DNA of 64,000 bases, taken from the NCBI GenBank assembly GCA_948474755.1, contig CAOLHI010003111.1, positions 525,247-589,246 of the forward strand, written 5' to 3'. The position numbers were made by a program, and so were the translations under genes. Source of the DNA: Ctenosaura bakeri. Taxonomy: Eukaryota; Chordata; Lepidosauria; Squamata; Iguanidae. How positions within the stretch are numbered: the stretch's first letter is position 1; each line of letters starts with the position of its first letter. The notes under the pieces were generated by a model. The model was not told the DNA's origin. It ran no database searches and saw nothing but the letters and a program-made list of their open reading frames with translations. This document shows, piece by piece, positions 34,150 to 46,247 of this stretch.

Positions 34150-34477
34150 ATAAATCACAGAATCAGAGTTGGAAGGTGCTCCATCAGCCATTTGGTCCAA
34201 TCTGTGCAGCATTCAAGAAATCAAGCAAGAGCATCCTCCACAGGTAGCATCCAGACTCTTTTTGAAGACATTCAGAGAAGGAAACTTCACTACTTTTCTA
34301 GGCAATTGATCCCATTGTTGAACCACTCTCACTGTCAAGCAGTTTCTTTCAGTGTTCAATTAAAATCTACCCTCCTGTCACTTAAAACTGTTAGATCTGG
34401 TCCTACCCTCTGGGGGAACAGAAAAACTGGCACTCTCCTCTCTGTGATAGCCCTTTAGATATTTAAAGAGTGCAATC
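34150..34477 (-). mobile_element. Old CR1 3' end
   Basis: Antisense CR1 3' UTR and last codons: AATCAGAGTTGGAAGG, CTTTTTGAAGACATTCAG and ACTTTTCTAGGCAATTGATC. Strongly diverged from the other CR1 copies, with no terminal octamer. Confidence 0.75.
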
Positions 34478-35240
34478 ATGAATTAGATGACTTCTGGTTT
34501 GCATGACGGAGTGCAGCTCCCCTGATGGCAATGTGCTGGAGACGACAGGAGCTAGTTTGGGACATTTGAAACTGTCTTAAACTGTTTCTTGGGGAAAGGA
34601 GAATTGGAGGAGCCTACTACAGTCTAGATTCTTGATTCAGGTGCTGAGGGGACAGCAATCTAGTTCCAGGGGGTCCGGACAGATCAGATAGGACTTGGAA
34701 CACCATCAACCCAGTCACATTGCAGCTGTTCCTTTTGTAGCTTAATTCTATCTAACCAGCTTTATTAAATACCAACAATTTAAACTGCTGCACTTAAAAA
34801 AACTCTCCTGAGGTGGTACATACTTCACTTCAATGACTAACTTCTGTAAAAGTATGTGAATGACTGAATTCTTTCTTAACCTGGAACAAAACAAGAACTC
34901 TGCTGGGAGTAAAACATCACCCAGTACAAGTGCTAGCAATTTAGAGACAGTTACCTCCTTAAAATAAAATGAAGCTTAATATTAGAAGTAAAGCAAAAAT
35001 GAATTAATGTACTTACTGCAGAACCGTGGGAATCAGATAAATCCCAATGTCATGGCCACTAGGACAACAGGAAGTGATTTGGTGCTGACCTGAGAATGGA
35101 CTGTGTTTAACCTTCCAGGAAGAGAGTATAAGCTACAGATGGAAAAATATTGCTGATTGTAGAGCATCTAGTGGTGAAACTGAAGACTAAACCTGACTGT
35201 TCTAAATATTTCCTTTGACTGCTGTAAAAGTTCTATTATA

Positions 35241-36780
35241 ATGCAATCTAGAAAGGCAGCACAAGCCCAAAGAACATCAGTTGAATTAAGTAGAGAAATT
35301 GAATCTAATCAGCTGATGCTGTAGGAGATGAGAAGAATGAGAGAGGAGATGACTCGGGTGAAGATTGATATGTCTCAAGTAAGAAAATATATTAAACAAA
35401 ATTTGAAAATTGAATTGAAGGAAATAAATCTTTCCTTAACACAGATGAATAATTATATGAAGCAAATGAATAAGAGAATGGAGTCCATGGAGAAAAAGTC
35501 TCAAAAATTGGAAGAAGTTATTGAGAAATTAACTACTGGGATGCAGTGGCCATATGTCATCTACCGTCTAACTTGCTTTTCCAAAGAAAAACTCAGACTT
35601 CTAACAACAACATTTATTTAGGAACTGGCAAGCAACACATCAACTTTCAAAAGCTGCCAAGCCTGGCATATGTTGTAGGGTAACAGATTTGATACTTTGA
35701 CATCCAAATTCAGGCACAAATGTCATTGACCGGTGAGTCATAAATGACACCTCACCCTACCAGACCCCTGAGTTTCCCAGGGCTCCTCACCTTTACATAC
35801 TTTCATTTTGGGAACTTGAATAGTTGCTGCATTCTAATCTTGTCCAGCCTGGTTGTTCTCACAACACCTTACTACTGGTATCACATTCACCTTCGCTGAT
35901 TCTCCCCCGGTGCCAAATGTCCCTGGGCACCAACTATTGCTAGATCTTCTCCATAGGTGGCTTAAGCCTTTTGAACCCATACCTGGATATAAGCTGCAAA
36001 CAGCAATTGGTATTTGATACATTGTTGCATATGACAATTAGCAACAAATACATTGTAGCAAACAGCAACTAACAAAATATACATTGTAACACTAGCTATC
36101 TCTAATCCCTTTCATTTACTGCCCGAGCTAAATCTATTTTTCCAGGTAACATGACAGAAACCTAGCTTGCTTGACACCATATTAAAAATGAAGAAATAGA
36201 AAGATGCCTGAGGAGTATAAGGAGTATACCTATAAGGAGTATACCTGAGAGGCAAAATGAAAATATCTATGCAAGAGTGAATGAAACTTTGACTGGTTTT
36301 TTTGGAGATACAAAGGAAAGTTTTCTGTTTTGAACTGAATACAATGTACAGATTGGATTCTGCAATAGACAGATAAATCTACCAAGCGATGTGATTTTAT
36401 ATTTCACAAGAAGAAACATAAGAGAGATCATGTTCTGCAACTACGTTTTCCAACTAAGGTACAAGAGGATCGGAAGGAGGTGGTAATTTTTAAATTTTTA
36501 AATTTTCTGATCTGAATTTTAAGAAAGAGAGAGTGAGCCTTTCTGACTAACATGTTGAAGCAACATGAGATGCTTTTCAAAGGGGAAAACCTTGAAGAAG
36601 TGATTTTGAGGTACAAAGGAGATATGAAAAGGATTCTGAGAGAGAAGTTTAGAGAAAAAGAAAAGAAAGCTGAAGATAAAGGAAGAAAGACTTCAGAACA
36701 AGGATCTAAAGAGAAAAGCAACAGAGAAGAGGAACGGAAAAGCAATCAGGATCAAGTGAATGTCATGTTGGAATGAAGAT
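35241..36780 (+). pseudogene. L1 ORF1, split by a solo LTR
   Basis: Before the LTR an 83-codon open piece forms a coiled coil rich in Lys, Glu and Met (MRRMREEMTRVKIDMSQVRK to MESMEKKSQKLEEVIEKL, 35328-35538). The ATG near 35241 (MQSRKAAQAQ) is a plausible true start. After the LTR the RRM region is recognisable (SIPERQNENIYARVNETL, 36215-36275), then FFGDTKE and the C-terminal VFQLR block near 36445. The Lys/Glu-rich end (36640-36760) is low complexity. Several stops are present. Confidence 0.75.
35555..36176 (-). mobile_element. Solo LTR (Ty3/gypsy type), 622 bp
   Basis: Termini are TGTCA...TGACA, a perfect 5-bp inverted pair, flanked by a perfect 5-bp duplication CCATA (35550-35554 and 36177-36181). 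The minus-strand signal TAAATAAATG at about 35611-35620 suggests minus orientation. It interrupts L1 ORF1 just after the coiled coil. Family assignment rests on 5-bp TSD and length only. Confidence 0.88.
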
Positions 36781-38820
36781 GAATAAAAATTACTTTTTTT
36801 TCCCCTTGGAATATCAAGTGAACTCCCCTGTGAAAAGAAGATTTTTTTTTTCATTATTTGGGAAAAAAGAAATTGGATTTGATTTGTTTCCAAGGAACAC
36901 ATGATAGGGAAAAAAATTTTTTTGGTCAATTCTAAGGTAAAGAATTCATATCTGCATTGGATAAAAAGAGACACAGTGATCCATGCAAATTCAAATCTTG
37001 CTCCATAAAAAAAATTGAAAACTCAGAGGGGTGGGTGATAGGAGTTGAAATTCAAATGCAAGGATAAAAATATTTGATCATTGTAGTTTATGCACCAATA
37101 GAGAACAAAACTGTGATTAATGAAATGTTGCTTCAAAAGATACTAGAATTTCTATACGAGAGCTGTATCTTCATGAGAGACTTCAATGGAGTTCTAAATT
37201 CAAAAGAAGAAAAAGCAGTGAAGAAACAGCAATGTGGCTTAGACTCACACCTAAGGACAGTACATGATCGGGAATTGGAGTGATAGCGTGGTTACCAGCA
37301 AATGATGTACTGCATCTGACTAACTAAAACTGGGAGGTTTTACACCTGATATCTGACTGGAGGGCATGGGTTTGAATGGCTCTCTGGCTAAGTGAACAAT
37401 GTAGTTTGCAGAATGGACAGTGATGTCCGGATTAAGATCTAGCAATCTTATTGTAAAGTGATAAAACAATTATGGATGTCATGATAGCTCTGTTATGGTT
37501 GTATGGGTGTGAGGCAGTGGAGAGGTTTACAGGTCAGTGGGAAGAAGATCTGAAATAATCAGCAGTTTGGTGGGAACTTCACTTTTGCTATTGGATTGCT
37601 ATCCAAAAGCAGAGTCATTACATCTCATTTAAGCCTATTATCTCTGGAGTTATCTGGTAATTTCCTGACTATGATTTGATTAAGTCTGGAGGTGATCTCT
37701 GACCCTAATTTGCAGTGCACGTGTTGGGCCAGCATCTTCCTTTTGTCCTGCTTGGCCATGTAGTCACATCACGTTACATTTTATATCAATGCCAATTAAT
37801 GTACCATGCCAATTAAATTATAATTTTCCAATCAAACCATATCAAGGTGTAGGGATGTATGGCTTGGTAACAACTCAGAAATGAGAAAGCTTGGCAAAGG
37901 CAAAAAAAAAAAGATTTTAGAATTTTTTTTGAAAACAGTTTGAATAAAGGCACAGTTATTAGAGTGGTCTAGAATGCAAGTAAATCTGTGATAAAAAAAT
38001 TCAGAGGTAAACAAGAGACAACAGCAGTATCAAAGTATTTTGGATGAAATCAAGAAAAAAATTGAAAAAGAATCCTACTAATTGAATTCTGTTGAAAGAA
38101 AAATGTGTTCCAAAAGCAAATTTCACTGAACATGGTGGATGAAACTGAGAGGAAAATAAGATATCGGGGGAAAAAATCAAATTCCCTTAGCCTATAAGCT
38201 AAGAGAAGAAAGAGAAAGAAAGATGATTTTGGAGATTAAAGACAGGAAAAGAATGACAACAGATAATGAAGAGGGTTTTTTTTTAAAAAAAAAATCAGCT
38301 CGCTATAAAGAAAAAAAGGAGTCACCAGACAAAATTAAGAAACATCTAGCGTTGCAGATTTACCAGTCATTTCAAATGTTCAAAGGGCTAGTCTAAATGC
38401 AAACGTAACAGTGGAAATGGTAGAGGTCTTTAAGAAAACAAAGATATTGGAAATACCAGGCCCAGGTGGCCTCTTGGCATTGTATTACAAAAGCTTGGAA
38501 GAACAGCAGTATCTGCCATTTCAACAGTTAATGAACTCATTTACTTATTCTGGGAAAGTACCAGAAAGTTAGATTGATGTAGATATAACTTTGGTACCAA
38601 AGGAAGTCAGAGATATGATGGAACCTAAGAATTATAGTCCAGTTTCACTCTTGAATAATGATTACAAGATTTTCATTTTAATTTTGGCAGAAAGAATGAA
38701 GAAGATTCTTGATGCAATTATATATGAGGAATGTGAATTTTTGCCTGAGACAGCTGAGAGATAATACAAGATGTGTAACAGACATTTTAGAACACTTAGA
38801 ATACCTGGCTAGAATACTAT
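36781..38820 (+). pseudogene. L1 ORF2 remnants of the 34485 element
   Basis: The endonuclease fragment IIVVYAPIENK (canonical YAPN) and FMRDFNGVLNS (canonical GDFN, here RDFN) lies at 37075-37205, then the LTR at 37222-37872. RT blocks downstream are GPGGLLALYYKSLEEQ (38463-38510), DITLVPKEVRDM and NYSPVSLLNNDYKIFI (38632-38680). The palm with motifs A and C is not present. Many stops and A-rich indels. Confidence 0.75.
37222..37872 (-). mobile_element. Partial endogenous retrovirus LTR
   Basis: Matches the right two thirds of the LTR at 1885-2815, from CAATGTGGCTTAGACT to the terminal GGCTTGGTAACA at 37861-37872, including the TTAATG/GCCAATTAA repeats. The left end, which would hold R and U5, is missing. 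It is fused directly to L1 endonuclease sequence on the left, so no duplication is visible. Confidence 0.8.
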
Positions 38821-38839
38821 AATACTTATGATGCTTCAC

Positions 38840-41345
38840 AGAAACATAGCTGGGGGCTGATAGTGGCCTAACACAGGCTCAGGGTCTCCTAGTTTGGTAC
38901 TGTGTTAGCGAAGAGGAGAGGGAATGTGGGTGAGATGGAGTGGGGTAGCTGCGGTCTATAAAGACCACCTTAATCTGACCAAAATGCCTATTTGGGACCT
39001 AAGCCACACCGATTATATATAGCCAAGTCTGTAAACCAGAGACGAACCAGGGACTCTGTTAATGAAACGTCCACCCCACTGCATAATAGACTTACTGGCC
39101 AAACTCATGGAACTGGCCTCAGGGCTGTTGCTGGAGCATTCCAGATTTTTGCTTCTGAGTGACTTCAACATACCATGGGAGGGTAGTTTGTCAGGTGCCA
39201 CTCAGAAGTTCATGTTATCTATGACAAACATAGGCCTACCCTAGTTGGTTTTAGGACCTACACCTGCAGCTTGTCCCTGTAGGTTTGGAGGACCTATTAA
39301 AATTGTTCATCCTGGAAGGCTAATGTATCCTTTAAGATTCCAGGAGGCCTCAGAAGATTTTAGGGCTGGTGATACCAACAATCCTGTTGAAGCTCTATTA
39401 ATAAGTAGAATCAAAATCTAACTGAGTCTAGTAAACAGGCACCTTGGTATATAGAGACCCTCAGGGAACTCAAACAAGAAGGACAATGACTAGAGTGCAG
39501 ATGGCAGAAAACTTGACTTCTATGTGACAGGACATGATATAGAGAACATCTTTGTTCCTATAGGGTGGCAATATGTGAAGCAAAGCAAGTGTTCTTCTCT
39601 GCATGTATTATGTTTATGAATTCACGTCTAGCTGATCTTTTTGGGGTTGTGAGAAGTCCAACCCAGGCACACACAACCCAACCCCAGTGTCAGGTAGTGT
39701 TGTCTCCATGCCATATGATTATGCGAGGGGAGTGGAGAAATGTGTATTAAGGTGAGATATATTGTATGGCAGGGATGAAAAGGGATGTTAGTTCTGGAAG
39801 ACATAAGAAGTAAACAAAAGGCTTGCATTGTTTGTTACAAACATTTGTTTGTGTTAGAGTGTCAGTAATTAACAAGAGATTTATGGGAATTAGTCTGTAG
39901 ATTCCCCAATAGGGGGATGGTTAAGTTAGGACTTCAAAAGACATAGCAGGGTATTCAGAGGACGAAAGCAACTGTAAGAAAAGGAGGTATTTTGGCTAAA
40001 ATAACAACCTGGAAGGTAGGGGGTTGTGAACATGGAGAACCGACCAAATGGGCATGGGGAAATGGATGGTTAGGGATTATTATACTATATAATTGGACAA
40101 ATGATGCAAACTATTAACTTCAGCAATGGTTGTGAACCCAGCATCCTGTGTTTTCCAATAAACATCACAGAAGACACCCATGTGTTTCTTTGAGAGGCAC
40201 ATAGTAGCGAGGCATGACAGCCAGTCTTAGAGCTTTCAGTAGCTCACTGTGATGCCTTTAATGGCCATTTTACGGATAAAATCTCTCACATAAGAGCCAT
40301 TAGATGCCATTACTGGAATGGAAGTTGATAATGAGGTGACTCGTGAGTGGGATTATACTGAATCAGTTTCAGTTAGGGGAAGTAAGGAGGACAACTCCTT
40401 TTCTTGATCCCTGTCATCTTGGCTGGTCCTCCAGGGAGGAGATGCAAAAATAACTTCAAATACAACATATTATTAATACAACCCTCAGGGAGGGGAATTT
40501 TCTATCCTGTTTAAAAGAGGCAGTGCTTAGACCTCTTTTGAAAAAGCCCCCTCTTGGCTTCACTGGATATTATCAGCATCTAATCTTCCTTTTTTGGGGC
40601 AAGGTGATTGGGAAGGCAATTGCCCTCCGACTCCAGGTGGTTTTAGATGACACACATTCCTTGTTCCATTTCAAACCAGCTTCAAAGCAGAATATGCAGT
40701 TGAGACTGCTATGGTTGCCATAGTGGGTGATCTCCATTGTAGCATTATGAGAGGGAGTGTGTCCCTGTTGGTGCTTTTAGACCACTCAGCAGTGTTTGAT
40801 TCCATCAACCATGGTGTTCTTCTGGAACAATTGGGGGTTGGTAATCAGAGGTGTTGTGTTGCAGTGGTTCTGCTCTTATCTCTCAGACATGTTCCAGATG
40901 GTGGCAATTGGGAATAGCTGCTCCTCAAAAGAGGAGTGGTTTATATGGCATACCACAAGCTGCCATTCTATCCACAATGCTTTTTAACATCTACACAAAA
41001 CTATTGGGAGCGATCATCTGGAGGCATGGGGCACAGTGCTATCTATATGCTGATGATACCCAAATACGTTTCTTCATGCCCTCAAAAACAATCTTAGATA
41101 AGGACAGTATGTCTCATCTGGATGAATGCTTGGAGCAGGTAATCAGCTGCATGGAGAAAAAAAATTGAAACTGAATCCAGACAAGACAGAGGTGCTTACT
41201 ATTAAGAGTCCTAATCTGGTGTTGGAGCTATATCATCCAGTTCTGGATGAGGTCACACCACCTCTGAAAGACTGTGTTCGCAGACTGGGAGTGCTTCTGG
41301 ATCTGTCCTTTCAAATGTCAGATGTGATGGTCAGGAGGTTACCTT
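38840..41345 (+). pseudogene. L2-like ORF2 (endonuclease and RT), degenerate
   Basis: The endonuclease part shows SRFLLLSDFNIPWEG (39139-39183; usually GDFN). After the solo LTR come the RT blocks PLLKKPPLG, FLFWGKVIGKAIALRLQ, VLLDHSAVFDSINHGVLLEQL (motif A, 40773-40835; Asp kept), GIPQAAILSTMLFNIYTK (about 40938-40992), YLYADDTQIRF (41041-41073; motif C YADD intact) and LKLNPDKTEVLTI (41165-41205). Frames switch at least at 40720, 40850 and 41170 and the fingers are damaged. Confidence 0.8.
39688..40219 (+). mobile_element. Solo LTR inside the L2-like LINE, 532 bp
   Basis: Termini TGTCAGG...GCATGACA. The flanks CCCAG (39683-39687) and GCCAG (40220-40224) match at four of five positions. A TATATAAT box near 40085 and an AATAAA at 40157-40162 give plus orientation. 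The LINE sequence reads on from one side to the other. Confidence 0.82.
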
Positions 41346-42768
41346 TATAACAAGTTCAGAAACTCCACCTGGTCCAAAATATGGCAGCCAGATTGATTTC
41401 AGGTACATCAAGGAGTGAGCATATCACAACAATATTGAAATCACTCTGCTTGCTGCCAATTAGTTTCTAGACAAAGTACAAAGTGTTGGTTATTACCTTT
41501 AGAGCCCTCCATGGTTTTGGTCCAAGTTACCTGCAAGATCGCCTATTCCCATACAATCTGCTTCATACATTTAGGTCTTCTGGGGGCATTTACTTAAACC
41601 AGCCAGGACTAGACTGCCAACAGTCACCCAGAGTACTTTTTGGTCAGCTGCCCCTAGACTGTGGAATGACTTGCTTGAAGATATTTGACAACTAAACTTG
41701 CTGGCTGAATTTTAAAAAGTACTAAAGACCTATCTCTTCCTCATAGACCTGCCCAGTTAATTTTTAACTGTGAATTTTAAATTGGTGTATTTCAAATGGT
41801 TTTATGTGTTTTTAGTTGTATTTTAATCTGTGTTGTCCCTGCCTCTAGCCTTGTGGAAGAGGTGGGTGACAAATAAATTATTATTGTTATTGTTGAAAAA
41901 GCTTTTGAAAATGTGTCCTGGATATTGCAAGACTCCTTAAATTTCATTAAAGATTTACTTATATTAGATAAGACAAAGATAAGATAGCTATGCTTACAAA
42001 AAAAGGTGTTATTTATAGAAATCAAAATACAAAATTGTAAACTATGTCAATATATGGAATGAAATCAAGCAAGATCTACCAAGATGAGCTAACTTGAATC
42101 TATAATTATTAGGCAGGATATCAACTATTAAAATGAATGTGTTACTGAAAATGCCTTTTCTGTTTCAAATAATACCTATTTTGATGAATGACTTATCTTT
42201 TAAACAATGGCAAAAAGATATTTCAAAATTTGTTTGGCAAGAAAAGAAACCAAGAGTAACATTTAAGGTTTAACAAGATGCCAAACAAAGAGGTGGATTT
42301 GGCCTTCTAGATTGTAACTGTAATTGTATTTTGTAACACTACACTTCCTGTATGGTGTGGTTAAAAGATTGTGTTATACGGATTGTACCAAAAATGGAAA
42401 GACTTTAATAATTAGACAGTTTTGATCTAAAATTTGGATGGATGCCTTTTTATGGTACGACATAATTAGAGCTAATGCAAATTTTAATAATGATTTTATA
42501 AGGTGTGTACATTTAAAAGTGTGGAATAAATATAAAATGCATTTGTGTCCTAAAATGCCTTTGTGGACTTCTCCACATGAAGTCTTATTTACAAGACAAA
42601 TAACTTTTAAAGACAAATGGTTAACATATAGAGATGTGTTCCAGGCAGATTAAGATCAATTGCAAATGGAAACAAACAAGGAGTTGATTCAAAATAATTT
42701 TGAAATTATATGGGTTGCTTATAGTTAAGTGAACATTATAAAATGGATAAAAATTTGTTTGGCTTTCA

Positions 42769-42784
42769 AATTCCAAAAACTGAA
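42769..42784 (+). repeat. Target-site duplication, left, of the nested L1
   Basis: AATTCCAAAAACTGAA, repeated exactly at 46707-46722 right after the A-rich tail. Confidence 0.95.
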
Positions 42785-42867
42785 CAAGATTTTTTAAAGA
42801 AAAGAAAATATAAATTAAAGGATACAATAAATATTTAGGGATAAATATTACAAAAAGTTTATTAAGA

Positions 42868-45260
42868 TTGGGGGAAAAATATAATAAATTAAGACAAGAA
42901 GTGAAACGGAAATTAGAGGAATATAAAAATATTAAGCCATCATCATTTGGCAGAATTGCATTAGTAAAAATGAAAATATTACCCAAGATTAACTTTTTTT
43001 TCAGGATGCTACCGATGTGGTTATCAGAAGCAGAATTGAAAAATTGGCGGTTATTATTGAACAATTTCTGTGATGGGAACAAAAAAAGTGAGGATTAATA
43101 AGAAATATTGACATAAATCCCAAAAAGAAGGTAGATTGGGCCTCGAATTTAAAATGGTATTATAATGCAAATCAATTGAGATATATCATTGATGGAGTAG
43201 CAGGAAAGAGGGATTTACATTGATTAGAGACAGAAGTAATCGAAATAGAGAGGAGATCAAAGAATATTTTCTTCTGGAAGTCAGCTAAGAGTGAAATGGA
43301 AAAAATAGAAAACCCCTTCTTGAAAAATATATTAGAAATATGGAAGAAAATTGAGGAAAAGTTAATGCCAGCTATTTCACCATTAACACCAGTAGTGATG
43401 GTAGATTTCTAATGAATTTGAGAGGTGAATTAGAGAAAGAATTAAAGAAAAAAGAGAATTTATAAGTTAAAAGATTGGATGAATACAATGACGAATAAAG
43501 GCAAAATAAAGGAGAGATTGCAGGGTACTAAGATATCATAGCTTTATATTCAGTTAGAGCAGTGGACAAGGAATTGGAAGAGGAATAATAAAGATTTTAG
43601 AGAATATACCAGATCTGAACAAATTATTAATCAAAGAGAAGGAATGGAGAAAAATGAAATTTTGAAGTGAAATATATAAAATGTTGTCAAAAAATGAAGA
43701 TGAATATCTTAGAAAAATATGGGAGGAATAATTAATAGATATTCAGGATTGGTGAAGAATTTGGAATCAGCATCTTTAAAAAAGCTTATCTGTATGGATA
43801 AAAGAGAATTATTGTAATCTGCAGTCAATTAATCAATCAACTTTATTACGGTCACAGACCAGTATATAAGAACAAGCAAGATACAAGATACATATAAATA
43901 GTCAATTAGTTAGAAAGAGATATGCAGCCATACAACATCGTCCTCATAAAAAATATAAAATCAATCAGTAAAAAACAATTTGGTTCATATAGGCAGTCAA
44001 TTGGTTAAAAAAGACTATAAGGTCATACAACATTTTCCTCATAAAACATAAAATCTGTCAATAAAAGACAAATTAGTACATATAAATAGTCAGTTGGTTA
44101 AAAAGAATTATAAAATATACAACATCCTCCTTATAAAATTCTCCTTTGTCTAATTTACACCACTGACCATCTTGCGCCGGATTCTAATGGCAATTGCACA
44201 AAACTTAGCTACTTTGTAGGATATCTCTGAGTTATGATCTGAAAGTAGTAGTGAGACATAGAACTGTTCCGAGTGGCCTAAAAATCTATTAAGAATGGGG
44301 GAGATAAGATTTAATCATAAATCCCTGTAATATGGGCATTGTAAAAGTACATGTTCCACAGTCTCCACTTGTTCGTTATTACATGGACATTTTCTCTCTA
44401 GGAAAGGTATCTTCCGATATCTGCCTTCCAATAGTGCTGATGGCAAAGCATTACACCATGCCAAGGTAAAGGCTCTTCGGTATTCAGGGATTTCCAATTT
44501 ATTTAAATACTTTATAGGTATAGCAACATATCTGTTGGAATCACTAATAATGAAAGTAGGAATCATACCAAGGTCCATTTGATGCTCTATGTCCACTATC
44601 CTTTGTTTAATGGCCATTTTGGCTCTATCGTAGCCCAAATTACATAAGGATTCTAGAGAGAAGCTCAAGCTTTGAATTTTAGTAACCACTGTTTGATTCC
44701 ATCTAGAATGGAGTCCATCTTTCAGCACCAAAGAGACAAAGCCAGTAGAAGAAGAAACTACTCTAAGCCAATAGTTTATTATAATCACCCACACCCTAGA
44801 CTCTATTTTCTGCAGTGTATCTGGAGATGGTACCTAACGCCAGTAAGATTAAATTGTATAGATAAGAATTATTCGAGGCTGTGTTGGAGGGGTTGTCAAG
44901 AAATTGATACATATATTCATATGTGGTGGAATTGTGAATGTGCACAGAAATTTTGGCATATGGTGTTTAAAGAGATAACTGAAATTGATTTACCAATATG
45001 TCCAGGCATAGCATTATTATCTATGTTTGAGAAGGTTAATCATACCCAGACAATGAACAATTTGATTACAAATTTATTAACTGCAGTAAGCTTAACTATG
45101 TCAAGAAAATGGAAAACTCAAGGAGAATTTTAAATAGTGGATTGGTATAAAGAAGTGTGGAAAATTGCGATTAATAATAAGTTAACATGTCGAATTAAGG
45201 TTAAAAAAGGAATATTGAAAGGGAATGATTTCGAAGTAATATGGAAGATATTTGTAGAAA
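42868..45260 (+). pseudogene. L1 ORF2 C-terminal half of the nested L1
   Basis: Two coding stretches lie on either side of the Vingi-like insertion: 42868-43098 (76 codons open) and 44817-45260. The second begins WRWYLTPVRLN, continues through the Cys/His knuckle HMWWNCECAQKFW and ends near IWKIFVEKVLIKE, where the GC-rich LTR starts. The stretch 43100-43820 is heavily stopped. No RT catalytic residues are included. Confidence 0.85.
43826..44808 (-). mobile_element. 5'-truncated Vingi-like LINE (copy 2)
   Basis: Flanked by an 8-bp duplication TCTGCAGT (43818-43825 and 44809-44816). Minus strand: the ORF2 C-terminal part (to 44315) with FTLAWCNALPSALLEGRYRK and the Cys/His motif CPCNNEQVETVEHVLLQCPY, then a 3' UTR and a TTGATTGATTAATTG tail at 43826-43840. 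The tail type and Cys/His spacing match the two full-length copies. Removing it restores the L1 reading (SerProVal-type block TPVRLN) on the right. Confidence 0.9.
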
Positions 45261-45278
45261 AGGTTTTAATAAAAGAGG

Positions 45279-46247
45279 TGTCTGCGGCTGGGCGGGGCCG
45301 GGTAGGCTCGGGTCTAGCTCGGGCCGAGGCGGGCATCCCGGAAGCCTTTGCCAGCGGAGTAACAGCAAACCAAAGCAGTCCAGCAGCAAACTTAAGCAAG
45401 CCTTACTTCAGGCGAAAGGCAGCAACAAAAAAGAAAGGGTTTTCCTCACCCGGGCAACGAAGAGTTAAACTGGCTGGCAAGGCTTCCGAGCAGAGTCTTG
45501 GCAGGAACGAGGCAGGAACGCAGCAGCACGGAAGGGCAACTCACGGAGAGCCGTTGGTTGTTGCTCCGTGCTGGACTCAGCTCCTCCTGGGATCTAAATA
45601 GGAGCCTGGTGCTGGCTCTGGCCAATCCGGGGGTGGCTGCGCAGCTGGGAGCCGTTAGCCAGGCTCACAGCTGTGCGTCCTCAGCCAGCTGCGAGCCCTC
45701 AGCCTGCAGCCGACGCTCCAGCAGCCGGCAAGAACGGCGGGCAGCCTCCTTGGCTTGCCGCCGCTGTGGGAATGTGGGAGGGAGGCCGGCAGGCTCCTCC
45801 GGATCGGGCCCGCGGGTGGGCGGTGGCCCAGAGTGGCGCCTGGACCCTGCCCACCCCGGGCGCACACCTGGTCGGCCTTCTCCAGTGCCGGTGGCCCCAG
45901 CGTCCACTGGGCGACTCTCCTCTGCGGCGACGGCTCCGTCGGCATCCTCGGCGGCGGCGTCAGCCTCCCAGGTAGGCTCCGTGGTGGTGGCAGGGCGGGC
46001 GAGGTTCGGGCGGCCTTCCGCGGTGGCGGAGGCCTCCCCGCCCTTGTCCTCAGCGGCGGCAGTGCAGGTGGGCTCAGAACGGCCGCCCAAAACCGCGGGT
46101 GGATTGGCGGCCTCCTCCGCGGCGGCGGTAGCCTCGACGGCGTCCGGGCGGCTGTTCCCGGCGCCGGAGGCCTCCGCTGCTACTCGCGAGGAGACCGGGT
46201 CGTCCTCCTACTCGGGCGCTGCATCCGGAGCCGCGGAGGCCCCGACA
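45279..46247 (-). mobile_element. GC-rich, CpG-rich solo LTR (969 bp) in an AT-rich L1
   Basis: Termini TGTC...GACA and a 5-bp duplication AGAGG (45274-45278 and 46248-46252) define a solo LTR of Ty3/gypsy-like type. Minus orientation is suggested by CTATTTAGATCC (TATA-like, about 45591-45602 on the minus strand) and by a reading frame entering from its minus-strand start. The right two thirds is extremely GC- and CpG-rich, in sharp contrast to the flanking L1. The long frames seen on both strands are compositional, except for the in-phase U3 frame noted separately. Confidence 0.88.
45665..46246 (-). pseudogene. U3-embedded Ala/Glu-rich reading frame in the GC-rich LTR
   Basis: Starting at LTR base 2 (minus strand, GTC at 46246-46244) the frame runs to 45665 with a single TAG at about 46208. 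It encodes an Ala/Glu/Pro-rich stretch, then PPTFPQRRQAKEAARR and LLERRLQAEGSQL. Phase and the P-T-F-x-Q-R/H-R block agree with the LTRs at 54276-54845 and 25015. Since U3 is transcribed only at the 3' end of an LTR element's RNA, this would be the tail of an internal ORF that runs into the 3' LTR. No function is recognised. Confidence 0.5.

Larger units (their letters stand above)
34485..38820 (+). mobile_element. L1 LINE with 5' end, ORF1 and partial ORF2, split by two LTRs
   Basis: The start resembles a vertebrate L1 5' end (GACTTCTGGTTTGCATGACG, 34490). The long 5' UTR runs to about 35240, followed by ORF1 (from 35241), the endonuclease at 37060-37221 and RT pieces at 38440-38760. LTRs sit in ORF1 (35555-36176) and in the endonuclease (37222-37872). 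The element stops in the RT at about 38820 with no tail, next to an L2-like LINE. It is a different L1 lineage from the one at 3478. Confidence 0.8.
38835..41893 (+). mobile_element. L2-like LINE (CR1 group), split by a solo LTR
   Basis: Plus-strand LINE with an endonuclease part (38835-39680), RT (40500-41345), C-terminal region and 3' UTR ending GTGGGTGACAAATAAATTATTATTGTTATTG at 41862-41893 (the tail splits as GTGGGTGACAAATAAATT plus a TTATTG repeat), typical of L2-type elements. A solo LTR lies at 39688-40219. The Rex1/Babar clade is an alternative because the RT blocks of the two are alike by eye. Confidence 0.75.
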
